Position numbers and translations under genes: made by a program. From the NCBI GenBank assembly GCA_017428495.1, contig JAFRQS010000026.1:72372-136371 (forward strand): a stretch of DNA of 64,000 bases, in the 5' to 3' direction. Shown here one piece after another: positions 36,719 to 46,312 of the stretch. Numbering within the stretch: position 1 is the stretch's first letter; each line of letters starts with the position of its first letter. The stretch is from Bacilli bacterium (GTDB lineage: Bacteria > Bacillota_I > Bacilli_A > RF39 > UBA660). The notes below the pieces were generated by a model, which saw only the letters and a list, made by a program, of their open reading frames with translations, did not search any database and had not been told where the DNA came from.

Positions 36719-39315
36719 AATTCTATTCTAAATCTTTGATTTTTATTAATTTTTAATGAATAATTAGTATCTTTTACTTTAATTGCTCTTTCAAATATAT
36801 CATTTAATTCTCCATAATCTTTTACGTTAGAATCAGTTTTTATATATATTGCATATGTTCCTTTCCCTAAATCACTTAAATCTATATTATTTTTAAACCA
36901 CGCTCTTACTTTAGAATAATTATCTGGCACTACCAAAGTTATATTGTATGCCCCATTATCTATATATCCCAAATCATACTCAAATCTCTCATATGTATTT
37001 ATATTTTCAAACACAATTTTTCTATCTATTTCTTTATCAGTAGAATATATACCACCTACGTTAAATGATGAACCATATATATCTAATTTACCATCAACAA
37101 TATCAATTGATTCATATTGATTAAACATATTATCTTTTGTAGGTGTATTTGTATCACTTATAAGTCCTTCATCTCTTATAAATAATTCTACTGGTATAGT
37201 TTTTAAATAATAATTAGTTCTAAATTGATATCCTCTATTATTATTTGTAAATTTTGATGCAATATCTACTGATAACATATTACTTAATATTTCTAAGGAT
37301 TCATATTGTCCACTTCTTGCTCTTACATATAAAGAATAATTACCTTGTGGAATATCACTAAAATCTAAATTACCTGTAAACCACGAATATTCATTACTAT
37401 ATTTACTCACACTTGGTATTTGATATGGCATTTGTTTTGAATCTAAAATTCTATTAAGATTCTTTTCATAAGTTTTTCCATTTGTTTCATCTTTTAAAAT
37501 TAAATCATATTTTATATTTCTATCTTTAGTATTATTTAAATCACTTATAGCAAGGTATCCAGTCAATTTAACTAATTTTTCACTGCTTACACTTAACTCC
37601 TGTAATCCAAACAAACCAGCTTTTTTTGTATATACTTTTTTTACATTTTCATCCATAAGTGTAATATATGATGAATGAACATATCCATAATTATTATCTC
37701 TATTATATAAATTATCTGCTTTGGATACTTGTATTACATCAGTTCTATCATCATTTAACAAAGCATCTGTCTGTACTTTATACCAAATATCACTATTATT
37801 TATCTTCTCACCTTTTACTTTTTCCAATATAATAACTGGAATATTGGTAACCTTGTGAGCTTTTGATTCAAGTGAATAAAGTTCTATAGATTTTGTTGAA
37901 GCTTCTTTCATAACCTTTACACTATCATCAGATATTTTTACACCTATTGTGTATTTATTAAAATCTTTATAATCTGCATATGCATCTAAACTTCTATACA
38001 TAGATGCTATTTTCTCGCCCCAATATGGATCTGAAGCATACTTTACATTTATTCCACTATTCTTATTTCCCAAGTGACTGCCATGATAGTTCCCAGAATA
38101 ATCTTTTGTTTCTGCAAATAAAGTATTTATGTAGTAATATGCATGCCTATATATTCCATCTGCTACTGTATTATATCCATTTGCTGATGTCATAACGCTA
38201 GAATCATATGCACTATGCCCAAATAGATTGTTTTTTGTCCTTGCAAGAGCACTGGTTCCCCAACCACTTTCATTAATAGCAGTTGAAATAGAAATAGCTG
38301 CATTTACTCCATATTTATTCTGGGCATCAATAAATGTTAACTCTTCACCATATAACGCTGATTTTTCCTTTGAATTATAACCTCTTGACTCTAAAAAGTT
38401 TTTAATATCATCAGATGTTATATTTGAATTAGTTCTTATTGGTGAATACATATAATAATTATAATATGGTATTACATTGACAGCTTTTTCACTACTATCA
38501 CTCTTATAATCTAATAGCATATTTTCCAATGTTGTATAAAAATAATTACCATCAAAACTATAATATTTTATTATTTCTCCATTTTCATCTTTTGCTTTTA
38601 ATGAAGTTGGTGCTTGACCTAAATTTATGTATGTTGAATAGCAATTGCTTGCTGTTATTTTCTTTGATAATCTATGTACTAAATCCCCATTATCATTTAC
38701 ATAATAGTAGCTAGGACTTCTAACCATTGTAATTGGTACTACTTCATATCCATTATATTTTTTACCATTTAAAGACAATAGTGAGTTAATCCAACCAGTT
38801 ACACCAGATATTTTCATATTAATTCTAGAAGTTCCATTATTATAATCTATAAACGCTGCATCTACTCCTCCAAATGCACCATGTCCATTTATATAAGTAT
38901 ATGAACTATTATTAGTAGCAGTAGTATAAACTAGTGATATAGTCATTGTAGTATTAGTAGTATTTAAGTCTACCAAAGCATATTCACTATTTAATACCTT
39001 ATCTACATAATTACCTTTTTCATCTTTTCGCTTGCCTATTATTGCTAAAACTTTATCTTTTTCACTCTTTAACTCATGCATATATTTTAATGCATCATCA
39101 TATGATTCAAAAGTCTTTAAATATTCAACATTTGATTCATCATAAACTATAGTAGATACATTATCACACTTTGTATTTGATTTATTGTCTTTTATATATA
39201 CGACTTGATATCCTTCACTACCAAATTTATAATTTACTTCTGCAAAAACAGTTACAAGAGGTGTAAAAAAATCAAACAAAACACATATCAACAAAATATA
39301 TGCTATTTTCTTCAT
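36706..39315 (-). CDS. Secreted N-acetylglucosaminidase-type autolysin (GH73, LytD-like)
   Basis: 869 aa. A signal peptide (MKKIAYILLICVLFDFFTP...) is followed by a ~300-residue N-terminal region. The glucosaminidase domain (about 320-450) has INESGWGTSALARTKNNLFG with the catalytic Glu and YASDPYWGEKIASMYRSLD. The C-terminal third holds repeated beta-rich domains that probably bind the wall. The start at 39315 has GGAGGTG before it; the frame's first ATG (39330) overlaps that site. It cleaves peptidoglycan glycan strands outside the cell. Divergent from the LCP gene. Confidence 0.88.
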   Translation of the reverse strand: MKKIAYILLICVLFDFFTPLVTVFAEVNYKFGSEGYQVVYIKDNKSNTKCDNVSTIVYDESNVEYLKTFESYDDALKYMHELKSEKDKVLAIIGKRKDEKGNYVDKVLNSEYALVDLNTTNTTMTISLVYTTATNNSSYTYINGHGAFGGVDAAFIDYNNGTSRINMKISGVTGWINSLLSLNGKKYNGYEVVPITMVRSPSYYYVNDNGDLVHRLSKKITASNCYSTYINLGQAPTSLKAKDENGEIIKYYSFDGNYFYTTLENMLLDYKSDSSEKAVNVIPYYNYYMYSPIRTNSNITSDDIKNFLESRGYNSKEKSALYGEELTFIDAQNKYGVNAAISISTAINESGWGTSALARTKNNLFGHSAYDSSVMTSANGYNTVADGIYRHAYYYINTLFAETKDYSGNYHGSHLGNKNSGINVKYASDPYWGEKIASMYRSLDAYADYKDFNKYTIGVKISDDSVKVMKEASTKSIELYSLESKAHKVTNIPVIILEKVKGEKINNSDIWYKVQTDALLNDDRTDVIQVSKADNLYNRDNNYGYVHSSYITLMDENVKKVYTKKAGLFGLQELSVSSEKLVKLTGYLAISDLNNTKDRNIKYDLILKDETNGKTYEKNLNRILDSKQMPYQIPSVSKYSNEYSWFTGNLDFSDIPQGNYSLYVRARSGQYESLEILSNMLSVDIASKFTNNNRGYQFRTNYYLKTIPVELFIRDEGLISDTNTPTKDNMFNQYESIDIVDGKLDIYGSSFNVGGIYSTDKEIDRKIVFENINTYERFEYDLGYIDNGAYNITLVVPDNYSKVRAWFKNNIDLSDLGKGTYAIYIKTDSNVKDYGELNDIFERAIKVKDTNYSLKINKNQRFRIELEVK

Positions 39316-39475
39316 AAAATACACCTCCATATCATATATATTATAACATTCAATACATAAAATGTGATATTTGTAAACATATTTTTACATATTAAGTGTA
39401 AATTATACAATAATATTTTTAATATTGAGTTAATAATAAAATTAAGATATAATTATATAAGTTATTGGAGGCATT

Positions 39476-41353
39476 ATGAAAAAAATATTAAAAAGACTTA
39501 AGAAAAAACCAATATTAATTTTTACTTCTATATTTTTTTGTTTGTTTTTAATGAGTTCAATATGTTTACTATACTCTATTTTAAGAGTTGCAAATATAGA
39601 AAACACTCTAAGATATTTAGTAAGTGGTATATTAATATTACTTATAATGTATTTTTTCTTTGGAATGATAAAAATTATATTTAAAGGAAAAAATGCTGGC
39701 ATAATTATGTATGACATTATTTTTATTCTACTTTTTGTAATAACAGCTTATTTAACAACTACCATAAGTGGAATATATAATTCTATTTCTAGAATGTATA
39801 GAGATAATTACAAATACTCAGTTAGTTTAATTACATTATCAAAAAGTGATATAAATGATATTAAAAACTTTAAGGATTTAAAAATTGCTATCTCAAATGT
39901 AGAAAATAGTAGTGAATTAAATGAGGTATCTAATTCAATCATCACAGAAAATAAATTAAATGAGTCAAATACAATAGTAGAATATGATAATAATACTACT
40001 ATGTTGAATGATTTATATAATAAAAAAGTGGATGCTGTTATGTTACCTTCTAACTATGTATCAATATATGAGTCTATAGATGATTATAAAGATATTAAAG
40101 AAGATACAAAAGAAATTATTAGTAAATCAAAAACAGTAAAAAAAGAAAATGTTACATCTAAGAAAAATGAATCCGAACCATTTACTTTACTTATTTTTGG
40201 AATGGATTCTACAATAAAGGACATATCTACAGTAACTTCTTTTAATGCGGATTCACTAATACTTATAACTTTTAATCCTAAAACATATAATTCTACTATA
40301 TTAAGCATACCTAGAGATACTTATGTACCTATAACATGTATAAACAATTCTCCTGAAAGTAAAATAACTCATTCTGGATGGAGAGGAGAATCCTGTGTAA
40401 TAAAGACAATAGAAGATTGGATGGATATAAAAGTAGATTATTACTTAAAAGTAAATTTCACTGCTGTTGTTAATTTAGTAGATGAAATTGGTGGAATAAA
40501 AGTTAATGTGCCATATAGTTTTTGTGAACAAAATTCTAATAGACAATGGGGTGCAAATACTGTTTATGTAAAAAAAGGTGAACAAACATTAAATGGTGAG
40601 CAAGCTTTAGCATTAGCAAGAAATAGACATCCTAACCCAAAATGTGGTGCAGAATGGGCTAATTACCAATCTAATGATTTAGTAAGAGGAGATAATCAGC
40701 AATTAATTCTTAATGCAATAACAAATAAACTAGTTAAGAATCTATCAATCGATAAAATTCGTTCAATACTTGATATTATTGGTACAAATGTCGATACAAA
40801 TATGCATATAAATGAAATTACTAGTTATTATAATACAGCTAAACAACTTGCATTTGATAATGAAAATATTATAAATTTTGAAAAACTTCAATTAAGTACA
40901 TATGGTAAAAGTTTATATGATCCATTACTTAATATGAATGGAATGTCAATGCAAATATATTATAAAGATAGTTTTAATCAAGTAGTAAAAGAAATGAAAG
41001 TTAATCTTGGATTAGAAGAACCAGAATTAATTACTACATTCTCTTTTTCAATAAATAATCCTTACAAAGAAACTATTATTGGAAAAGGAACATTCAATCA
41101 AGCTGATATACAAACGGTACCTTACTTTAGAGGTAAAAATATATCAGAATTACAATATTGGGCAAATGAAAATGGTATCAATTTAAATATTACATATCAA
41201 GATACAAATGAGCAACTTGACAATACAATAATTAATCAAGGTGTTCCATCTACATATAGAATGGATAAACTAGACAAATCAAATACATATACTGTAATTG
41301 TAGCAAGAAATATAAGTGGTACTATAGAAAATAGTTCTGATATAAATGAATAA
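39476..41353 (+). CDS. LytR-CpsA-Psr (LCP) family protein with C-terminal PASTA domain
   Basis: 625 aa. Three membrane helices (about 14-95), then an extracellular region resembling a periplasmic-binding fold (about 120-215), then the LCP domain (about 235-430: SLILITFNPKTYNSTILSIPRDTY, and VKVNFTAVVNLVDEIGGIKV, LALARNRH). A PASTA-like domain sits at about 545-605 (TVPYFRGKNISELQYWANENGI). LCP enzymes attach anionic polymers to peptidoglycan; PASTA domains bind muropeptides. GGAGG precedes the ATG. Confidence 0.92.
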   Translation: MKKILKRLKKKPILIFTSIFFCLFLMSSICLLYSILRVANIENTLRYLVSGILILLIMYFFFGMIKIIFKGKNAGIIMYDIIFILLFVITAYLTTTISGIYNSISRMYRDNYKYSVSLITLSKSDINDIKNFKDLKIAISNVENSSELNEVSNSIITENKLNESNTIVEYDNNTTMLNDLYNKKVDAVMLPSNYVSIYESIDDYKDIKEDTKEIISKSKTVKKENVTSKKNESEPFTLLIFGMDSTIKDISTVTSFNADSLILITFNPKTYNSTILSIPRDTYVPITCINNSPESKITHSGWRGESCVIKTIEDWMDIKVDYYLKVNFTAVVNLVDEIGGIKVNVPYSFCEQNSNRQWGANTVYVKKGEQTLNGEQALALARNRHPNPKCGAEWANYQSNDLVRGDNQQLILNAITNKLVKNLSIDKIRSILDIIGTNVDTNMHINEITSYYNTAKQLAFDNENIINFEKLQLSTYGKSLYDPLLNMNGMSMQIYYKDSFNQVVKEMKVNLGLEEPELITTFSFSINNPYKETIIGKGTFNQADIQTVPYFRGKNISELQYWANENGINLNITYQDTNEQLDNTIINQGVPSTYRMDKLDKSNTYTVIVARNISGTIENSSDINE

Positions 41354-41378
41354 AGAGTTCTAATTGAACTCTTTTTTT
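41354..41378 (+). terminator. Terminator of the LCP gene
   Basis: Perfect stem AGAGTTC/GAACTCT (41354-41360 with 41366-41372) followed by seven Ts. Confidence 0.9.
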
Positions 41379-41574
41379 ACTTATATCTTTTTACTTTTGA
41401 TTTTATTTCATAACTTGACAAATCCACATTATTACTATTTGCAATATCTAATAACTACTCTGGAGTTGCATTCTCTACTCTACTTACATCTAAAAATGCA
41501 GCTGGATAAAAAGGAGTTGCACTACCATAATAATCCATTAAATCTTTTTTTAATTTATCTCCATCAATAATCAT
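41377..41574 (-). pseudogene. Small conserved-looking gene interrupted by an in-frame TAG
   Basis: From an ATG with AGGGAG upstream (41574), 39 codons read MIIDGDKLKKDLMDYYGSAT...FLDVSRVENATPE, then TAG (41455-41457), then 25 codons in frame (LLDIANSNNVDLSSYEIKSK) to a TAA. A single CAG-to-TAG change would restore a 65-residue protein with a sensible helix (ATPEQLLDIANSNNVDL). TAG is a true stop elsewhere in the window, so this is probably a nonsense mutation or assembly error. The small protein resembles an uncharacterised Firmicutes type; no function known. Confidence 0.65.
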
Positions 41575-41575
41575 A

Positions 41576-42178
41576 TTAATCTCCCTTGTATTTCATATAT
41601 AACAATATTAAAATACTATTTATTACATATGTCAATGTAAATATAATCATAAACCACATAAATGATATATATATCGATTGTTTATATACAAATAGAAATG
41701 GATATGGTCCTTCTAATACTTTTAATATATTTAATACTAATAATACAACTGCATATATAAATGTTACTGAAACACTATATAAATAATCCTTTTTATTTAC
41801 ATTAATATTATCAAAAAATATTAGCGTTAAAGCAGAAAATGTTGGACATAATAAATGATGATATAATAATGGACCTGTAAATAGCATATAATCATAATTA
41901 AAATTATGCATAGGAGCTAGAATAAATACAACTACTATAAATGTAAGCATCAAGCATGAAGTTGTAACATATTTAAATATTTCTAACCATCTAGGTATTT
42001 TTTTATTAAATAATAGGTATATCAAAAATAGTAATGATGATATAAGTGCAAGTAAATTGCTATCCTCGGTATAATATTCTATAGATATTTTATTTGTATA
42101 TTTATAACAAATAATAAAGCCAATTATCTCTAATATAACTATTAATAAATTAAAAGCAATTGCATACTTCCTTTTCAT
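41576..42178 (-). CDS. Six-helix membrane protein, Pr6Pr/FAR-17a-like
   Basis: 200 aa with six hydrophobic segments spanning nearly the whole length. The pattern EYYTEDSNLLALISSLLF, PLLYHHLLCPTFSALTLIFFD resembles the Pr6Pr (FAR-17a/AIG1-like) family of bacterial membrane proteins. Function unknown. It overlaps the MazG-like gene upstream by four bases. Confidence 0.65.
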   Translation of the reverse strand: MKRKYAIAFNLLIVILEIIGFIICYKYTNKISIEYYTEDSNLLALISSLLFLIYLLFNKKIPRWLEIFKYVTTSCLMLTFIVVVFILAPMHNFNYDYMLFTGPLLYHHLLCPTFSALTLIFFDNINVNKKDYLYSVSVTFIYAVVLLVLNILKVLEGPYPFLFVYKQSIYISFMWFMIIFTLTYVINSILILLYMKYKGD

Positions 42179-42492
42179 TTTTTTACCCCACTTAAATATA
42201 TCTTTTTAACAAAAGCACCTCTTTTTTCTCTTTTACTATCACAAGTATTAATTATATCTTCTAATGATTTATTCTCTAATTTTGCAAGTGCTATCATTAC
42301 TTCCAACATATCAGCTAATTCTTCAATTCTATCAGTTCCAGTAGATGATAAAACTTCTTCTAATTCTTCTTTTAATTTCTTTTCTAATTCTAATTTATAT
42401 TCCTCATTAGATAATATCCTTGTAATTGGAATTTCTCCGTTATTTTCGATTATTTCAGGTATTTTATCTCTTACTAATTTGTTATAACTCAT
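42175..42492 (-). CDS. MazG-like nucleotide pyrophosphohydrolase
   Basis: 105 aa. It starts YNKLVRDKIPEIIE and has LKEELEEVLSS and RIEELADMLEVMIALAK, the EExxE and ExxD metal motifs of the all-alpha NTP pyrophosphatase (MazG/HisE) superfamily. It probably removes unwanted nucleotides. Coupled to the membrane protein downstream by a four-base overlap. Confidence 0.85.
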   Translation of the reverse strand: MSYNKLVRDKIPEIIENNGEIPITRILSNEEYKLELEKKLKEELEEVLSSTGTDRIEELADMLEVMIALAKLENKSLEDIINTCDSKREKRGAFVKKIYLSGVKK

Positions 42493-42537
42493 AACATCAC
42501 CAATTTAATTTTACCATTAAAATTATAAAGTTACAAA

Positions 42538-45183
42538 TTACTTTATATTTTCTTCTTCTTTAATTAAAGCAGAATTTACATAATCAGTTACAATTTTCAA
42601 TATTTGCTCTTTTGTAAAATTATATCTATTATTTGAATCTGGTTGTATATCAAAATATGATAAGCATGTTTCAAAGCATATACCACTATATAGATATTTC
42701 ATTGAAATATCTATACTTAATCCTTCACTTACTTCAATTTTTGTATTATTGGGAAAATTAACATATACTTTCCCATCTATGTCTAATAATATATAAACTT
42801 TTCGAGTATAGTCTTCTTCACCATCTATTACTATTCTTGTAGGATTTATAAAATTAATATTTGGTTTTAATACTCCATCATCACTTTGTTCATAATTAGA
42901 TACTACAGCCGGAAGAACTGGTGTAAGGTCTATTAATGTTAATTCTATATTCTCTTGAGATAAGAATTCATCTAAAAAACTATTTGTTACTATATTACAG
43001 CCATCTAAATATTCTTCATATGGCAATGATACATAATTTCCTATTATTATTCCTTTTTCATATATGGTTTTATCTTCATTAATAATTTTATATGCAAATT
43101 CTCCATCTTTATCTTTACCAATAAGTAATATAACATTATCACTTAGTTTTTCATTATATACATTCATTCCATTTACTAATGTAAAGGCATTAGGATACTT
43201 AGATAGTTCTCTTATATTAGAAAGTTCCATATAACCTTCTATGTTCTCTTTAGTTAATTTTTCACTAGATTTAATATTATAAAAATATTCTATCATTTTA
43301 TCATATTCATCATCTGTAAACCAATAAGTATTAAATACTTGTTTATTTGTTTCTAACATAAATTTACCATCGGCACCTACACATTCTATATTTACTTTAT
43401 ATGGTGAGGCAATGATTGTCTTTGCAAATTTTGAATCTAAATATCTATATTTTTTATATGTGAAAATGCTATCAACCTCATTAGTAGAAAAGTAATATAC
43501 ACCATCTTTTTCTACTATACTTTTAATACTTCTTATTAATTCTAATTCTTCTAATGTAAAATTTCCTTTATCTGCTATTACATAATCAAACTTATTTTTA
43601 TACTTTATCCAATATTTGTTTTTTAAATCTCCATTTCTAAAAAATATAGATTCAAAGGTTCTATACAACCACGTAAGTTCTGTATAATCATCTGTTTCAT
43701 TTATTATCATATCAAACATCTTATCTAATAAAATTTGTTGTTGATCTTCAGGCAAATTTGCTATAAAACCAGCTATATTTCTATCATATAATACATTTGA
43801 TAAAAACATATCATAAACAAACTTTTTAGAATATACATCTCTATTATTTGATATTCCAATTATTAAATCTTCTTTAAAATCATTATCCGTTGGTATAAGT
43901 ATATAAGAACCATCAAGTTCTCTTTCAATACCATCATAATCTAAATATTTATTATCACTTGATAAATACACATTATTATTTATCAATACTAAATGATCTA
44001 TATTTTTTATTATGTGTATTGAATTTTCACTTATATATCCTTGTATTTTTAAAGCTTCAATATATAGTTCAAAATATTTTTTTCGCACGTTTTCATTATT
44101 ATCGGTTAATTTCATAAATTCTCTAAAAGACTCAAATAAATCATTTGTATTAATATTAGCAATTGCTATTTTAAATAATTCATTTAAAATATCATCCTCA
44201 TTACTTAATACCATATTATAATTACCCAAATTTATAGCTGTATCTGTACTAGTTTGAAAAAAATCTATAATATAATCTATATCAACATCTTTATACTTCT
44301 CTTTCAATTCATCAATTAAAGCTGTAACACCATATTCATTATAGATATGATAATCAAATTTATCCGTATTATAAATAAAATAATCTAATATTAATCCCTC
44401 TAAATAATATGAATAATTATATGAATATGATATTCCAGCAACTTTATTAGTCATTGCTTCTTTCAGAAAATCACCCTCAAGATCACATATAATCACATAA
44501 TCAATACCTACTCTTCTAACCAAACTATGTGAACAATGAACAATTTCATGTGCAATTACAAAATCATCCGCATCATCTACTGCTCTTATGTAATTATTTC
44601 TACTATCATAATATCCTGCTATATGTTGATGTGTTTCATCATACAAACTATCATGAGAAACATACTCTATTCTTAAACTTCCGATATTTTCATAGAATAC
44701 TCTAAGATTCATGTCTGGATCTAATTTTAACATATCATCTAATACTTTTAAAGCAATTGTTCTCTCTCTTTCACCCAAATTCTCATTACTATTTATTGCT
44801 TTTATAACATCAACTTTTGTAATTTCATGCTCAAATTTACTTGAATAATAAATTTGAGATTCAGAGTAATTTCTAGATAATGCTTTTGCTTGTGGAACAA
44901 GTACAAAAGGAGAAATAACTAGTATTCCTAATGAAATAGCAGTTTGTAAATCAATTGTTTTATTTTTATATTTAACTTTCTCATCATAATTATATTTTTT
45001 TACATATGAAATCAAAGGATCTTTTTCATTATATATCTTATTTAAAAATTTAAAATCTTCTATTGTTGGATATGAATATTTTCCGTTTGCTAAGACTTCT
45101 AAAAAAGTTCTTCGATGATTAGTATCGACTAAAATTAAAAAAGTTTTATTATTATAATTTATATTAAATAGTTTTTTAAACAT
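42538..45183 (-). CDS. Large HExxH (zincin-like) protein of unknown family
   Basis: 881 aa. Residues ~82-100 form a hydrophobic segment in an otherwise soluble sequence. HEIVH at 212-216 in DDFVIAHEIVHCSHS fits a zinc metallopeptidase; a plausible third ligand is the Glu in EAMTNKVAG, about 28 residues on. The remaining 600 residues are not recognised, are rich in Asn, Asp and Tyr, and include beta-rich repeats near the C-terminus. AGGTGATATAA precedes the ATG. It may be a membrane-tethered protease acting outside or at the membrane. Confidence 0.7.
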   Translation of the reverse strand: MFKKLFNINYNNKTFLILVDTNHRRTFLEVLANGKYSYPTIEDFKFLNKIYNEKDPLISYVKKYNYDEKVKYKNKTIDLQTAISLGILVISPFVLVPQAKALSRNYSESQIYYSSKFEHEITKVDVIKAINSNENLGERERTIALKVLDDMLKLDPDMNLRVFYENIGSLRIEYVSHDSLYDETHQHIAGYYDSRNNYIRAVDDADDFVIAHEIVHCSHSLVRRVGIDYVIICDLEGDFLKEAMTNKVAGISYSYNYSYYLEGLILDYFIYNTDKFDYHIYNEYGVTALIDELKEKYKDVDIDYIIDFFQTSTDTAINLGNYNMVLSNEDDILNELFKIAIANINTNDLFESFREFMKLTDNNENVRKKYFELYIEALKIQGYISENSIHIIKNIDHLVLINNNVYLSSDNKYLDYDGIERELDGSYILIPTDNDFKEDLIIGISNNRDVYSKKFVYDMFLSNVLYDRNIAGFIANLPEDQQQILLDKMFDMIINETDDYTELTWLYRTFESIFFRNGDLKNKYWIKYKNKFDYVIADKGNFTLEELELIRSIKSIVEKDGVYYFSTNEVDSIFTYKKYRYLDSKFAKTIIASPYKVNIECVGADGKFMLETNKQVFNTYWFTDDEYDKMIEYFYNIKSSEKLTKENIEGYMELSNIRELSKYPNAFTLVNGMNVYNEKLSDNVILLIGKDKDGEFAYKIINEDKTIYEKGIIIGNYVSLPYEEYLDGCNIVTNSFLDEFLSQENIELTLIDLTPVLPAVVSNYEQSDDGVLKPNINFINPTRIVIDGEEDYTRKVYILLDIDGKVYVNFPNNTKIEVSEGLSIDISMKYLYSGICFETCLSYFDIQPDSNNRYNFTKEQILKIVTDYVNSALIKEEENIK

Positions 45184-45225
45184 TTATATCACCTACTATG
45201 ATAAGTATATCATTTTAATCAAAAT

Positions 45226-45247
45226 AAAAAAAGGATTTTCATCCTTT
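45226..45247 (-). terminator. Terminator of the trxB-trxA-SDR operon
   Basis: Stem AAAGGAT/ATCCTTT (45230-45236 with 45241-45247) overlapping the SDR stop, then seven Ts on the minus strand. Confidence 0.8.
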
Positions 45248-46004
45248 ATACACAAGTATATCCTCCATCTACAGGAAGTATTACTCCTGTTACATAACTT
45301 GCTTCATCACTTGCTAAGAATATAGCACTTGCATTAAGTTCTCCTTCTTTACCATATCTTTTCAATGGTACATGAGTTTTAGCAAATTCTTGGAATCTTT
45401 CAGTATCTAATACTGCTGTTGTAAGTTCTGTATAAAAATATCCAGGACATATAGCATTTACTGTAATATTATATTTTGCAAGTTCTGCTGCTGCTGCTCT
45501 TGTAAAGTTTACTACTCCACCCTTACTTGAATGATATGCTATAGTAGGTATTTCATCATTCCCCACAAGTCCATACATACTTGCTATATTTATTACTCTA
45601 CCATAATTATTCTTTTTCATTAATCCAGCAAATGCTCTTGTCATTTTAAATACTGATGTTTGATCAGTAGCAATGGTAAAATCCCACTCATCATCAGTCA
45701 TTTCTAGCACTCCTGCATCCTTAGAACTACCTGCACAATTAACTAATATATCTACTTTACCAAATCTTTCTTCAGATAACCTAGCAGCATTATTAATATC
45801 TTCTGTAGATGTTACATCACATTTTACTGGTAATACTTCTACTCCTAATTTTTCCAATTCTACTTTTAATTCCTCTAATCTTTCAATTCTTCTTGCAAGT
45901 AATACTAGATTAGCACCTTGATTTGCAAACGCATAACTCATTTGTTTCCCTAATCCTGAACTTGCACCGCTTATAACAGCAACTCTTCCTTTTAAATTAA
46001 ACAT
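45246..46004 (-). CDS. Short-chain dehydrogenase/reductase (SDR)
   Basis: 252 aa classical SDR. NAD(P)-binding GASSGLG at 13-19, NCAGS, and the catalytic S142, Y157, K161 (YHSSK). The C-terminal VTGVILPVDGGYTC is typical of gluconate 5-dehydrogenase and FabG-like enzymes. The substrate cannot be told from sequence. It follows trxA by eight bases, last gene of the trxB-trxA operon. Confidence 0.9.
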   Translation of the reverse strand: MFNLKGRVAVISGASSGLGKQMSYAFANQGANLVLLARRIERLEELKVELEKLGVEVLPVKCDVTSTEDINNAARLSEERFGKVDILVNCAGSSKDAGVLEMTDDEWDFTIATDQTSVFKMTRAFAGLMKKNNYGRVINIASMYGLVGNDEIPTIAYHSSKGGVVNFTRAAAAELAKYNITVNAICPGYFYTELTTAVLDTERFQEFAKTHVPLKRYGKEGELNASAIFLASDEASYVTGVILPVDGGYTCV

Positions 46005-46012
46005 ACATCCTC

Positions 46013-46312
46013 CTACTTCAATAACTCTATTAATTCATTTTTAGATTTTAATCCAACTATTTTATTTTTTAATTTGCCTTCTTCAAATATCAGTAATGTT
46101 GGTATAGACATTATTCCATATTCCATACTCACATTTTCTGCTTCATCTACATCTAATTTATAAAACTTATAATTAGTTACTTCATTAGAAATATCATCTA
46201 ATACCGGTGAAAGCATCCTGCAAGGTCCACACCAAGTAGCAAAGCAATCTACTAATACTTTACCTCCTTTTATTTTTTCATTAAATTCACTCTCTTTAAT
46301 TTGCACTACCAT
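46013..46312 (-). CDS. trxA: Thioredoxin
   Basis: 99 aa with the redox motif WCGPC (C28, C31) and the cis-Pro segment SIPTLLIF. It reduces protein disulfides and is itself reduced by the neighbouring TrxB. The ATG at 46312 shares its A with the TAA of trxB, and AAGGAG lies just upstream within trxB. An earlier ATG at 46333 would place that site inside the coding region. Confidence 0.96.
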   Translation of the reverse strand: MVVQIKESEFNEKIKGGKVLVDCFATWCGPCRMLSPVLDDISNEVTNYKFYKLDVDEAENVSMEYGIMSIPTLLIFEEGKLKNKIVGLKSKNELIELLK

